A DNA stretch of 64,000 nucleotides from Borreliella bissettiae DN127 (GTDB taxonomy: Bacteria; Spirochaetota; Spirochaetia; Borreliales; Borreliaceae): positions 434,001 through 498,000 of the forward strand of contig NC_015921.1 of the NCBI RefSeq assembly GCF_000222305.1, in the 5' to 3' direction. The notes below the pieces were generated by a model. That model saw only the letters and a program-made list of their open reading frames with translations. It did not search any database and was not told the DNA's origin. Of the stretch, positions 46,084 to 54,426 are shown one piece after another. The position numbers were made by a program, and so were the translations under genes. How positions within the stretch are numbered: the first letter of the stretch is position 1; every line of letters begins with the position of its first letter.

Positions 46084-46112
46084 TTGACAGCGTGTACTTT
46101 ATTTATTAAAAT
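46084..46112 (+). promoter_or_regulatory. tRNA-Ser(TGA) promoter
   Basis: TTGACA (46084-46089), 17-nt spacer, TAAAAT (46107-46112); start near 46119, about 7 nt before the tRNA. Same elements as the tRNA-Ile promoter. Confidence 0.8.
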
Positions 46113-46125
46113 TTGTTTTAGCTCT

Positions 46126-46212
46126 GGAGAGGTGGCAGAGTGGTTTAATGCTACGGTCTTGAAAACCGTTGTAGGTGTAAGCCTACCGTGAGTTCGAATC
46201 TCACCCTCTCCG
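46126..46212 (+). tRNA. tRNA-Ser (anticodon TGA)
   Basis: An 87-nt class II tRNA: acceptor GGAGAGG pairs with CCTCTCC, discriminator G, anticodon TGA in CTTGAAA, long variable arm with GTAGGTGTAAGCCTAC. Reads TCA and by wobble other TCN codons. Confidence 0.95.
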
Positions 46213-46235
46213 TAATTAGCATTTGATTTTAAGTA

Positions 46236-46949
46236 TTAAAAGTTGGAGTGAGGTTTTTTATTTGGCTGATATTCATTTTCTGTGTTTTCATGTATAGGGA
46301 ATTGAAACTCAATTTTATCGCAGCCATTGCAGTCAATTGAGAATGGATCATAAAAAACTATAATTTGGTTATTTTTAAAGTAATACTTATATCTTGGAAA
46401 GATTGTTGTGAATTTTTTCCCCAATTCTTTTGGGCCGTGTTGTTCTTTAACATAAAAATTTTTAATTCTGCTTTTTAACTGTTCTTTTAATACGTTTATT
46501 AGAGAATCTAGCTGGTCTTTTGATATTATTTCTGAAATTTCTATTTTTTTATTTCCTTTTAAGTTTAAAGAATAATATCTCAAGAGAGTGTTTGATTCCT
46601 TTTCTCTGAAAGATTCTTTGTATAAAATAGACGTAATGCCAATATTTTCATTTTTAAATATTGTAAAGTTAGAAAAATAAAAATATTCATTTTTAGAGTT
46701 TTCGGGTTTTGATATTTTATTTTCGACATCTTTTTTCCATTTTTTTATAAGATTTTCAAATTCAAAGTTTGTATTTTCCATAAAGGGAATTTTTGCATCT
46801 ATGTGGATAATATTATTGTTTTTTAGTATTTCATTTTTTTTAATATTTTTGGTTTTAATTTCAAATTCAAAATTAACTTTACTTGAGACTGATTTAGAAC
46901 ATGATAAAATAGACAATATTGAAAAAAAAATGATTATTTTAGTTTTCAC
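46236..46949 (-). CDS. Putative lipoprotein with DUF3298/RsiV-like domain
   Basis: A 237-aa exported lipoprotein. Signal peptide with lipobox SILSC (Cys17). The mature part follows the PdaC/RsiV-like pattern: an N-terminal DUF4163-like segment (IIHIDAKIPFM...), then a DUF3298-like C-terminal half (YYFKNNQIIVFYDPFSIDCNGCDKIEFQFPI). Such proteins bind lysozyme (RsiV) or deacetylate glycans with an extra domain, which is absent here. It starts at GTG with GGAGAA upstream and shares the symmetric promoter with tRNA-Arg. Confidence 0.72.
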   Translation of the reverse strand: MKTKIIIFFSILSILSCSKSVSSKVNFEFEIKTKNIKKNEILKNNNIIHIDAKIPFMENTNFEFENLIKKWKKDVENKISKPENSKNEYFYFSNFTIFKNENIGITSILYKESFREKESNTLLRYYSLNLKGNKKIEISEIISKDQLDSLINVLKEQLKSRIKNFYVKEQHGPKELGKKFTTIFPRYKYYFKNNQIIVFYDPFSIDCNGCDKIEFQFPIHENTENEYQPNKKPHSNF

Positions 46950-46973
46950 AACTTCTCCATTTTCTGTTGAATG

Positions 46974-47013
46974 TTTTTATTGTAATAAATAGTAATTTTT
47001 ATTACAATAAAAA
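46974..47013. promoter_or_regulatory. Symmetric divergent promoter (16-bp perfect inverted repeat)
   Basis: TTTTTATTGTAATAAA (46974-46989) and its exact reverse complement (46998-47013) flank an 8-nt loop. Plus strand: TTGTAA (46980-46985), 17-nt spacer, TACAAT (47003-47008), start near 47015, 9 nt before tRNA-Arg. Because the element is symmetric, the minus strand carries the same promoter with start near 46972, 23 nt before the lipoprotein GTG. Confidence 0.6.
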
Positions 47014-47023
47014 TTAATTGTTT

Positions 47024-47097
47024 GTGTCCATAGCTCAGTTGGATAGAGCGTTAGATTGCGATTCTTAAGGTCGGAGGTTCAAGTCCTCTTGGACACG
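47024..47097 (+). tRNA. tRNA-Arg (anticodon GCG)
   Basis: A 74-nt tRNA: acceptor GTGTCCA pairs with TGGACAC, discriminator G, T loop TTCAAGT. Anticodon loop TTGCGAT gives anticodon GCG, reading CGC and by wobble CGT. The anticodon stem (TTAGA/TCTTA) has one T-T mismatch. Most bacteria use ACG (inosine) for this box. Confidence 0.9.
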
Positions 47098-47113
47098 AAA
47101 AGATTGTTAGTTT

Positions 47114-47200
47114 GGAGAGATGGCCGAGTGGCTTAAGGCGCACGCTTGGAAAGCGTGTATACAGTAAAATGTATCATGGGTTCGAATCCCATTCTCTCCG
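47114..47200 (+). tRNA. tRNA-Ser (anticodon GGA)
   Basis: An 87-nt class II tRNA: acceptor GGAGAGA pairs with TCTCTCC, anticodon GGA in CTTGGAAAG, long variable arm. Only 16 nt after tRNA-Arg and with no promoter of its own, so probably cotranscribed. Confidence 0.95.
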
Positions 47201-47203
47201 ATT

Positions 47204-47297
47204 CCTAGGACCCGTACTATCAAGTATTGCCGAATCCCGTCAGGACTGGAAGGTAGCAGCGGTAAGCGATTTCTTTGATGAGTACGTAAGTCTTAGG
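47204..47297 (+). ncRNA. ffs: Signal recognition particle RNA (4.5S-type)
   Basis: About 94 nt. The SRP domain IV core GTCAGGACTGGAAGGTAGCAG (split here: GTCAGGACTGG then AAGGTAGCAG, near 47238-47259) closely matches E. coli 4.5S (GTCAGGTCCGGAAGGAAGCAG). The ends pair (CCTAGGAC with GTCTTAGG). It lies 3 nt after tRNA-Ser and is likely processed from the same transcript. No Alu domain, as in most Gram-negative bacteria. Ends are approximate. Confidence 0.9.
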
Positions 47298-47531
47298 TTT
47301 AATTTTGAGCCAAAATGCAATGCTTTGCTTTATGTTAAGATGTAGATTTATCTTTTTGAAATTTTCAGTTTTATTATACTTTTTAGAAAGCTTTTTTTTG
47401 TTAGATATTTTTTATGTTTCATAAAATTCTTTGTTAGCTCTTTTAAAGCAGTAGTTTTGAGATATAAATATGTTGTATATTATATATTTACTAATATTTA
47501 ACTTATTAAAGCATAGGGAGGTAAAAAGTTA

Positions 47532-49214
47532 ATGGCGTCTTCAAGAGGCACCGCTCTTAAGAGGCGACCCAGAGATTTCAACTCTCTTGAAGGGCAAGAC
47601 TTTGTTGTTGAAACTCTAAAGCATTCTATAGAGAAAAATAAAATAGCCAATGCTTATATTTTTTCAGGGCCAAGAGGTGTTGGCAAGACTTCATCAGCTA
47701 GGGCTTTTGCCAGATGCTTAAATTGCAAGAATGGTCCGACAGTTGTGCCATGTGGGGAGTGCAGCAATTGTAAATCTATTGAGAATGACAGCAGTCTTGA
47801 TGTTATTGAAATTGATGGTGCTTCAAACACTTCGGTCCAAGATATTAGACAAATCAAAGAAGAGATAATGTTTCCTCCTGCAATTTCTAAATATAGAATA
47901 TATATTATTGATGAAGTTCACATGCTTTCCAATTCTGCTTTTAATGCTCTTTTGAAGACAATTGAAGAGCCCCCAAATTATATTGTTTTTATTTTTGCCA
48001 CTACAGAATCACACAAGCTTCCAGAGACAATAAAAAGCAGATGTCAACATTTTAGTTTTAAGCTTTTATCTTTAGAAAAGATTTATAATATGCTTAAGAA
48101 GGTTTGTTTGGAAGATCATATTAAATATGAAGATGAAGCTTTAAAATGGATTGCATATAAAAGTAGCGGTAGCGTAAGAGATGCGTATACTCTTTTTGAT
48201 CAGATAGTTTCTTTTAGTGATTCTAACATTAAATTAGATCAAATAAGATCCAAGATGGGTTTAACTAATGATGAATTTTTGGAAAAGTTGTCAGTTAGCA
48301 TTCTTAGTGAAGATGTAAAAGAGTTAATTTGTGTTCTTGATTCTATTTTTTCATCTGGAGTATCTTATGAGCAATTTCTTTTAGATTCAATTGAATTTTT
48401 TAGAGAGGCATTATTTTTAAAGATAGGTATTAAAAATTTTGAGTTTATTGGAATTAAATCTGAGGATTTGAGAAAAAAATTAATTGAGTTTGATTTGAAT
48501 TATCTTGAGAGAATTATTGTTGTTTTGCTTGAAACTTACAGGGATTTGCAATTTTCGGTTAATCCAAGATATGAGCTTGAGATTAATTTTATTAAAATTT
48601 TAAGACTTAAAAATTATGTTCCAAATCATATTTTAATAAATCAAATTCAAAATCTTGAAGACAATTTGTTAGAAAATATTGCTATAGATTCAAACAATTT
48701 TGATGTTTTAGAAAATAATAAGAGCGAAGATGATTTGGCTTTTATTCCAGCAAAATCTAGTTTAAAATGTGGATTTCCCGAAGTCGGATCTTTAGGAAAA
48801 GAGGAAATCGATCATGATGAAAATTTGTCAACAAAAATTAATAAAAATTTTATAGAAACCAATAGTATTGACGAGATTGATGAGATTTTTATTGAAGATG
48901 ATAATCCAAGTAAAGCAAATGATTTTATTGATATAAGAGATAAATTTATTTATATTGTTTCAAGATATGTTCAAACTTTAGTTCATTCAGGAGAAGTTGC
49001 TATTGATAACAATGTTCTATATTATAAGGTGTTTAGCGAGTTTGAATATAATGAGCTTAAAAATTATAAAGGTGAGATAAGATCTGAATTTTATAAAGAA
49101 TTTCCCAATTTAAGCATTGTGTTTCAGAAAAATTTTCAAAGCCTTGAAAAGGATTTTGAAAAATTAGAAACTGTAAAGAATATTTTTGGAGCAAGTGAAG
49201 TTCTGGAGGGATAA
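47532..49214 (+). CDS. dnaX: DNA polymerase III gamma/tau subunit
   Basis: A 560-aa AAA+ clamp-loader ATPase. Walker A GPRGVGKTS (46-54), zinc cysteines Cys65, Cys74, Cys77, Cys80, Walker B YIIDEVHMLS, sensor IFATTESHKLPETIKSRCQHF, collar domain to about 360, then a variable acidic tau-like tail. No convincing frameshift site for a short gamma form. GGAGG precedes the ATG by 10 nt. It is followed 3 nt later by ebfC, a pairing (dnaX-ybaB) conserved in bacteria. Confidence 0.95.
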   Translation: MASSRGTALKRRPRDFNSLEGQDFVVETLKHSIEKNKIANAYIFSGPRGVGKTSSARAFARCLNCKNGPTVVPCGECSNCKSIENDSSLDVIEIDGASNTSVQDIRQIKEEIMFPPAISKYRIYIIDEVHMLSNSAFNALLKTIEEPPNYIVFIFATTESHKLPETIKSRCQHFSFKLLSLEKIYNMLKKVCLEDHIKYEDEALKWIAYKSSGSVRDAYTLFDQIVSFSDSNIKLDQIRSKMGLTNDEFLEKLSVSILSEDVKELICVLDSIFSSGVSYEQFLLDSIEFFREALFLKIGIKNFEFIGIKSEDLRKKLIEFDLNYLERIIVVLLETYRDLQFSVNPRYELEINFIKILRLKNYVPNHILINQIQNLEDNLLENIAIDSNNFDVLENNKSEDDLAFIPAKSSLKCGFPEVGSLGKEEIDHDENLSTKINKNFIETNSIDEIDEIFIEDDNPSKANDFIDIRDKFIYIVSRYVQTLVHSGEVAIDNNVLYYKVFSEFEYNELKNYKGEIRSEFYKEFPNLSIVFQKNFQSLEKDFEKLETVKNIFGASEVLEG

Positions 49215-49217
49215 AAT

Positions 49218-49517
49218 ATGGCAGTAAATCCATTAGATTTTTTAAAAAATATGTCTAGCGTTAAGGATAATATTGATAGTATTAAAAAGGAAATTTCTAA
49301 AATTACGGTTTGTGGTAAAGCGGGTAGCGATATTGTTACTATTGAGATGGATGGCGAATTTAATGTTAAAAAAGTTTCAATCAATAAGGAATTTTTTGAT
49401 GATTTAGACAATGATGCTTTTGAGCAAATGGTTAAATCTGCTTTAAATGATGCTGTTTCTAAGGTTAAAGAAGAGATAAAATTAAAAACCATGGGAGTTC
49501 TTCCTTTTGGAATGTAG
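49218..49517 (+). CDS. ebfC: YbaB/EbfC nucleoid-associated protein
   Basis: A 99-aa DNA-binding protein of the YbaB family: a long helix (residues 1-30), then VTIEMDGEFNVKKVSINKEF and a C-terminal dimer helix (EQMVKSALNDAVSKVKEEIKLKTMG). In B. burgdorferi this gene (BB0462) encodes EbfC, which binds broadly across the chromosome and at the erp operator, bending DNA. GGAGGG lies 6 nt before the ATG. Confidence 0.93.
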   Translation: MAVNPLDFLKNMSSVKDNIDSIKKEISKITVCGKAGSDIVTIEMDGEFNVKKVSINKEFFDDLDNDAFEQMVKSALNDAVSKVKEEIKLKTMGVLPFGM

Positions 49518-49687
49518 TTTTTAATTTTGTAAAAGTTATATTTTGATTTTTCAATATAATGTTAAGCGCTTTATAACTTGTAGTATTCCATATAAATGTA
49601 ATTAATCAGATATAATTTTTGTATTGAGCAAGTGTTTTTATTTATTTAATTTTTGTTAAATAAATATCCTAAATTTTAGGAGGATTT

Positions 49688-50197
49688 ATGTCAATGTTAT
49701 TGCAAAAAACTTTATGTATTATTAAGCCAGATGGAGTTAGGAGAGGTTTAATTGGTGATGTAGTTTCTAGATTCGAAAGAGTAGGTTTAAAGATAGTTGC
49801 TGCTAAAATGCTTATTGTTGATGAGAGTTTAGCAAAAAAACATTATTTATATGATGATATTGTCTTTAGGCATAGTGAGGCGGTTTGGAATTCTTTAATT
49901 AGATTTATTTCAAATTCCCCTGTTTTTGCATTTGTTGTTGAAGGGGTTGAAAGCATCGAGGTTGTTAGAAAGCTTTGTGGTGCTACTGAGCCAAAATTAG
50001 CTATTCCTGGAACAATAAGGGGAGATTTTTCTTATCATAGTTTTAAGTATTCAAATGAAAAAGGTTTTTCGATTTACAATGTGATTCATGCATCTGCAAA
50101 TGAGGCAGATGCTATTCGCGAAATACCAATTTGGTTTAAAGATAATGAAATTTTAAACTACAAAAGAGATGATGAATGTGAGCATTATTATTGTTAG
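49688..50197 (+). CDS. ndk: Nucleoside diphosphate kinase
   Basis: A 169-aa enzyme equalising NTP pools. Family motifs: TLCIIKPDGVRRGLIG (residues 8-23), GATEPKLAIPGTIRGDFSYH, and catalytic His in NVIHASANEADAIREIP (about residue 137). It is longer than the usual 140-150 aa because of a segment around YHSFKYSNEKGFSIY and a C-terminal tail. AGGAGG precedes the ATG by 4 nt; a second ATG two codons later is also possible. Confidence 0.94.
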   Translation: MSMLLQKTLCIIKPDGVRRGLIGDVVSRFERVGLKIVAAKMLIVDESLAKKHYLYDDIVFRHSEAVWNSLIRFISNSPVFAFVVEGVESIEVVRKLCGATEPKLAIPGTIRGDFSYHSFKYSNEKGFSIYNVIHASANEADAIREIPIWFKDNEILNYKRDDECEHYYC

Positions 50198-50480
50198 TTT
50201 TTATAATCTATTTCTTAAAAGGAATAAAATGTAAATTGCCTTTATGCTAATCTAAAGTAAGAGCAATTTTTGTACTTTTGTTTGAATTTTTGTATTTTTA
50301 AGAGAATTCTTATGCTGAAGATTGTTCTTAAAAGCAGTGTTTTTGCTTTGATTTTGTGTTTTACATTATAATTGATTATATAAATAAATTTTGTTTGATA
50401 AAGTTTTTAACAGCGTGTTGTTACGTTTGATATATTGTCAATTAAAATAGGAAAAATTTCTATTCTTGTGAAAAATATTT
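50198..50480. other. Intergenic region with a signal-peptide-only mini ORF
   Basis: No full gene. An ATG at 50312 opens a 19-codon frame ending at 50371 that encodes a short hydrophobic peptide (KIVLKSSVFALILCFTL), like the start of a signal peptide. It has only a weak AGAG ribosome site. It could be a decayed lipoprotein start or a tiny membrane peptide. Confidence 0.3.
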
Positions 50481-51008
50481 ATGAAAATACTTAGACTTTA
50501 TTCGTTATTTTTATTTTTTTCTTGTACTTTCGATTATGATGAATATTCTAATAGATCTGATGCTGCCAAAAAGTTTCCTTCAATACAAATATTAGGAATC
50601 AAGTATTATGATGTTGTATACAATAAAGAGCAAACCGTTTTAGATTCTTTAAGTTTTAGCTATTTTAATGACTATAAAATTTATAAGGCAGAGAATGGAA
50701 GATTTTTGTATCATTCACTAGATAATGAGATTTCAGGAAAGTTTAATAATTTGGAAGGTTCTTATATTACAAAGGATTTGGATATGAGAGATTCTGTAGA
50801 ATTTAAAATAGAAGATAAAAATAATTATTATTTGCTTAATTCAAATAGGCTTTTATGGAAGAATAAAGACAAGAAGTTGCAATCTCCTCCAAATGAGCTA
50901 GTATTAATTAGATTTAATCATAGCAAAATAAAAGGGAAAGGATTTTCTTATTTTTTAAAGAGCAATGTTTTTTATTTTGATTCTGGGGTTAAAGGAATCA
51001 TGAATTGA
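50481..51008 (+). CDS. lptC: LptC-like lipoprotein
   Basis: A 175-aa protein with a short signal and lipobox-like LFFSC (Cys15). The mature part is rich in beta strands and ends with KGKGFSYFLKSNVFYFDSGVKG, the pattern that closes LptC proteins. It is followed by LptA-like and LptB-like genes in overlapping order, which is the strongest support. LptC normally links the ABC transporter to the periplasmic bridge. No clear ribosome site before the ATG. Confidence 0.65.
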   Translation: MKILRLYSLFLFFSCTFDYDEYSNRSDAAKKFPSIQILGIKYYDVVYNKEQTVLDSLSFSYFNDYKIYKAENGRFLYHSLDNEISGKFNNLEGSYITKDLDMRDSVEFKIEDKNNYYLLNSNRLLWKNKDKKLQSPPNELVLIRFNHSKIKGKGFSYFLKSNVFYFDSGVKGIMN

Positions 51009-51700
51009 GGGATTTAATTTTAATATGGATTTTTATTATTTTTGTTAACAATATTCAAGCAGCACGAATGGAATCCAGTCTTAAGCCCGAAAAACTTAAG
51101 GGAAGCGAAGAGAAAAATATTAATTTCACCTTTAAGTCAGATTTTGCACAAGGCATAGTGTCTTCTTTTTATAAAAAAATTGTTTTAAAAGGAAATTCAG
51201 AGGTTATTTCCTTAGATTTTAATCTTAGAGCAGATGAAATTGAAATTTATGGAGAAAATGGCTCTTATCTTGAAGCTAGAGGAAATGTTTTTTATAAAGA
51301 TTATAAGAATAAGATGCATGTTAAAGCTCAATTTTTGTTTTTTAATAGAAAATTGGATAATTTTTATCTGCAAAAAGGGGTTGAGCTTGAAGACTTAGAA
51401 AACAATATGCTTATTAAAGCAGAAAGAGTTGAAGGCAGCAATAAAGCTAATGTTTATATTATGCAATATTCTGTTAAAATATATAAGGATGATACTTTTG
51501 CAAGAGCTGAGAATGGGACTTATAATAAAGAAGAAAAAGAAATGATTCTTGAGGGGGTTCCAGTAATTTACCAGAAAGACAACTATTATTCTGCTTCAAG
51601 AATAATTTTTAATACAAAAACTAATAGGTATAAACTTGAGGGAAGTGTTGAGGGAGAGTTTACTCAAGTTGAGAATGATGTTTCTGAAGAAAAAAAATAA
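51005..51700 (+). CDS. lptA: LptA/OstA-like periplasmic protein
   Basis: A 231-aa protein with a signal peptide (MRDLILIWIFIIFVNNIQA) and an OstA-type beta-jellyroll: FNLRADEIEIYGENGSYLEARGNVFY, MHVKAQFLFFNRK, ENNMLIKAERVEG, FARAENGTYNKEEKEMILEGVPVIYQKDNYYSAS in segments. Start TTG at 51005, overlapping lptC by 4 nt, with AAAGGA upstream. Its 3' end overlaps lptB. The cargo is unknown, since Borrelia makes no LPS. Confidence 0.75.
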   Translation: MRDLILIWIFIIFVNNIQAARMESSLKPEKLKGSEEKNINFTFKSDFAQGIVSSFYKKIVLKGNSEVISLDFNLRADEIEIYGENGSYLEARGNVFYKDYKNKMHVKAQFLFFNRKLDNFYLQKGVELEDLENNMLIKAERVEGSNKANVYIMQYSVKIYKDDTFARAENGTYNKEEKEMILEGVPVIYQKDNYYSASRIIFNTKTNRYKLEGSVEGEFTQVENDVSEEKK

Positions 51701-52469
51701 AATAAAAGAGATTAAGGAAAGTCTTAACCTTAATTCTATCAACAATGTTGTTTTAAAAGCAGACAACATTATTAAAAAGTATGGTGAAAAGTTTGCCGTT
51801 AATGGTATTACGATTGACATTCATAAAGGTGAGGTTGTGGGGCTTCTTGGTCCAAATGGGGCTGGCAAAACAACAACATTTTATACAATTGTAGGTTTTA
51901 TTAAGCCTAATGCAGGCAAAGTTTTAATAAATGATTATAATATTTCATCTCTTAATATGTATGAGCGCGCACGAATAGGAGTTGTATATCTTCCCCAAGA
52001 TGCTTCAATTTTTAGAGAACTTACAGTTGAAGAGAATATTATGGTTGCTTTAGAGAGAAGGGAAGATCTATCTAATGCTGAGCGCAAGATAGAACTTGTG
52101 AATTTGCTTAAAGAATTTGAGATAAAAAGAATACAAAACCAAAAAGCTTATACTCTTTCTGGTGGAGAGAGAAGGCGAGCAGAGATAGCAAGAGCTTTAG
52201 CTGTAAATCCCTATTTTTTACTATTAGATGAACCTTTTGCTGGTATTGATCCTATTGCTATTGGGGATATAAAGAATATAATAAAAATTTTAAAAGAGAG
52301 AAACATAGGCGTTCTTATCACTGATCATAATGTAAGAGATGCTTTTGATATAATCGACAGAGCTTATATTGTTTATCAGGGGCAAGTGCTTGATGCGGGT
52401 GGTGTTGATTATATAATAAGTAGTGAAAAAGCTAAAAAGCTTTATTTGGGAGAAGAATTTAGATTATGA
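51675..52469 (+). CDS. lptB: LptB-like ABC transporter ATPase
   Basis: A 264-aa ATPase. Walker A GPNGAGKTT, Q-loop YLPQDASIFRELTVEEN, signature LSGGERRRAEIARAL, Walker B FLLLDEPFAGIDP, H-loop ITDHNVRD. The motifs FREL and TVEENI are typical of LptB. Two ATGs in tandem (51675, 51678) lie within the end of lptA; the frame reaches further upstream but lacks a ribosome site. pgeF follows with a 4-nt overlap. Confidence 0.88.
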   Translation: MMFLKKKNKIKEIKESLNLNSINNVVLKADNIIKKYGEKFAVNGITIDIHKGEVVGLLGPNGAGKTTTFYTIVGFIKPNAGKVLINDYNISSLNMYERARIGVVYLPQDASIFRELTVEENIMVALERREDLSNAERKIELVNLLKEFEIKRIQNQKAYTLSGGERRRAEIARALAVNPYFLLLDEPFAGIDPIAIGDIKNIIKILKERNIGVLITDHNVRDAFDIIDRAYIVYQGQVLDAGGVDYIISSEKAKKLYLGEEFRL

Positions 52470-53155
52470 AAACAATAGATCATGAACTTTATTATGAATT
52501 TAAGATAGCTGATGATGTTAAAATGATTTATACTAAAAAGCCCTTTAATCTAAATTTAAAAGAACTTAGTAATGATAATTTCAACTTTGTTCCTAAGTCT
52601 AAGAAAATAAAATATTTAAAGCAATTGCATACAGATATTATTTATAAAGTTGAAGATGATTTTATTAATTTTCAAGAAGGAGATGGTCTTATATCTACTT
52701 CTTTAGATGTAGCTCTTGTTGCTTACTTTGCAGACTGTCTTCCGATATACCTTTATGATTCGGTGAAAAAAATTATAGGACTTATTCACAGCGGATATAA
52801 AGGAAGCTTTAATTTGATTATTTTAAAAATGTTGTTTATGTTTGAAAAGATGGGATCAACTTTTAAGGATTTGAAAATTGTTTTTGGGCCTTATAACAGA
52901 TCTTGTTGTTATGAAGTTTCTGAAATTTTCTTAGAAGAAGTAAGTAATAAATTTAGCAAAGGTTTATTAAATGCTTCTTTTGTTACAAGAGATGGTAAAA
53001 TGTACTTTGATAATGCTAGTTTTAATTTAAATTTACTTTCTAGTTTTAATTTAAATATTTATAATTCAAAGCTTTGTACGTATTGTTTGAAAAATCTTTA
53101 TTCTTATAGAAGATTAAGAGAAAGTCAAAGTTATGCTTTAATTTGGAGAATTTAG
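52466..53155 (+). CDS. pgeF: PgeF/YfiH multicopper-like purine nucleoside phosphorylase
   Basis: A 229-aa protein of the laccase-domain (YfiH) family, now linked to purine nucleoside cleavage and to editing peptidoglycan precursors. Metal-binding residues: KQLHTD (His), YFADCLPIYLYD (Cys), IHSGYKG (His). The family usually has HAGWRG; here it is HSGYKG. Overlaps lptB by 4 nt (ATGA). Confidence 0.82.
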   Translation: MKTIDHELYYEFKIADDVKMIYTKKPFNLNLKELSNDNFNFVPKSKKIKYLKQLHTDIIYKVEDDFINFQEGDGLISTSLDVALVAYFADCLPIYLYDSVKKIIGLIHSGYKGSFNLIILKMLFMFEKMGSTFKDLKIVFGPYNRSCCYEVSEIFLEEVSNKFSKGLLNASFVTRDGKMYFDNASFNLNLLSSFNLNIYNSKLCTYCLKNLYSYRRLRESQSYALIWRI

Positions 53156-53156
53156 T

Positions 53157-53903
53157 TTGAACGTAAGAGATTTATCTTTTAAGCTTAATTCAATTTTTGA
53201 TATAAATAAATATGAGCATATTGATAAAAGTTTAAACGGGCTTCAAGTGGGAAATTTTAATGCCAAGGTTAACAAGGTTGCTTTTGCTGTTGATGCTAGC
53301 TTTTCAACTTTAAAAGAAGCGAAAGGAAATGATTTTTTAATTACCCATCATGGTATTTTTTGGTCAAAAAAAGAGCGCATTGTTTCTAATATGTATGATA
53401 AAATTAAATTTTTGATTGATAATAATTTAGCTCTTTATTCGGTGCACTTACCTATGGATGCTCATTCTGTTTATTCGCATAGCAAAGTGTTCTCAGATTT
53501 TTTAGGATTAAAAAATTCTTTTGTTTTTGCAAATTATGGGGGTGTTAATTTAGGAATTATTGCTGATTCTGTTTTTAGCTTTTCTGAAATTTTAGAAAAA
53601 ATCAAAAATCAAAATAAACATATTCTTTTTTCGAAAAAGTTTAAAGAATCGGTGAATAAGGTTGCGATTGTTAGTGGTTCTGGATACTCTTTTTTTGAAG
53701 AAGCTTTATGTCATAATGTAGACTTGTTTATAACTGGTGACACTTCTTATCAAATATATTCTTTGGCAGAAGAATTCGGTGTGAACTTGATTTTTGCGGG
53801 GCATTATTTTACTGAAACTTTTGGTTTAATTAAATTAATGGAAGATTTCAAAATTCAAGAAGATTTAGAGGTTAAATTTATTTGTAAAGATACTAATTTA
53901 TAA
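53157..53903 (+). CDS. NIF3-family dinuclear metal-binding protein (GTP cyclohydrolase I type 2-like)
   Basis: A 248-aa NIF3/YbgI-type protein. SLNGLQVGN (residues 24-32), FLITHHGIFW (metal His pair), YSVHLPMDAHSVYSH, and the C-terminal ITGD and GHYFTETFG (metal ligands His and Glu). All four ligand positions look present. Function in the family is unresolved. TTG start with GGAG 9 nt before it, one base after pgeF. Confidence 0.85.
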   Translation: MNVRDLSFKLNSIFDINKYEHIDKSLNGLQVGNFNAKVNKVAFAVDASFSTLKEAKGNDFLITHHGIFWSKKERIVSNMYDKIKFLIDNNLALYSVHLPMDAHSVYSHSKVFSDFLGLKNSFVFANYGGVNLGIIADSVFSFSEILEKIKNQNKHILFSKKFKESVNKVAIVSGSGYSFFEEALCHNVDLFITGDTSYQIYSLAEEFGVNLIFAGHYFTETFGLIKLMEDFKIQEDLEVKFICKDTNL

Positions 53904-53913
53904 GGATTTTTGT

Positions 53914-54426
53914 ATGGGCGCTAAAAGTAAGCAATATTTCAATATTTTTGTATTTATTATTAGTTTGATTTTTTTTGATCAACTTTCTAAGTATTTGGTT
54001 GTAAAGTATGTCAAATTGGGTTCAATATATTTTTCTCTTTTTGATGATTTTTTTAGGATAATACATGTAAGAAACACGGGCATTTTATTTTCTATGGGTT
54101 CTAATATCCATTATAGCTTGAAAAAAATTTTTTTTCTTGCAATGCCTCTTTTCATTTTAATATTTGTTTTTTATCTTTCTTTAAAAGAAAAAAATTGTAT
54201 TGCTAAAATCTCACTTTTATTAATTTTTTCAGGAGGAGTTGGAAATGTTATTGATAGATTGTTTAGACCTTATGGGGTTGTAGATTTTTTAGATTTGAAA
54301 TTTTATGGAATTTTTGGACTTGATAGATGGCCTACTTTTAATTTTGCAGATAGCTATGTTGTTATAGGTATGATTTTATTTTTGGTTTATGATTTTTTTA
54401 TAAAAAGAAAAGCGCTTAATAAATGA
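53914..54426 (+). CDS. lspA: Lipoprotein signal peptidase (signal peptidase II)
   Basis: A 170-aa inner-membrane aspartyl protease that cuts prolipoproteins; essential for a genus coated with lipoproteins. Four membrane segments. Catalytic Asp residues lie in GNVIDRLFRPYGVVDFLDL and FNFADSYVVIG; the RNTGILFSMGS motif is also present. AAGGA lies 9 nt before the ATG. Confidence 0.94.
   Translation: MGAKSKQYFNIFVFIISLIFFDQLSKYLVVKYVKLGSIYFSLFDDFFRIIHVRNTGILFSMGSNIHYSLKKIFFLAMPLFILIFVFYLSLKEKNCIAKISLLLIFSGGVGNVIDRLFRPYGVVDFLDLKFYGIFGLDRWPTFNFADSYVVIGMILFLVYDFFIKRKALNK

Noticed and set aside
47112..47345. 77-aa ORF
   Set aside because: It runs through tRNA-Ser(GGA) and the SRP RNA; the sequence is explained by the RNAs.
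48470..48490. A7 run in dnaX as a programmed frameshift site for a short gamma subunit
   Set aside because: A -1 shift would stop at about residue 316, inside the collar domain needed for clamp-loader assembly, and there is no downstream stem-loop or upstream ribosome-like signal.
49668..49680. Hairpin CCTAAATTTTAGG overlapping the ndk ribosome site
   Set aside because: Once a minimal loop is allowed the stem is only four to five AT-rich pairs; too weak to propose regulation.
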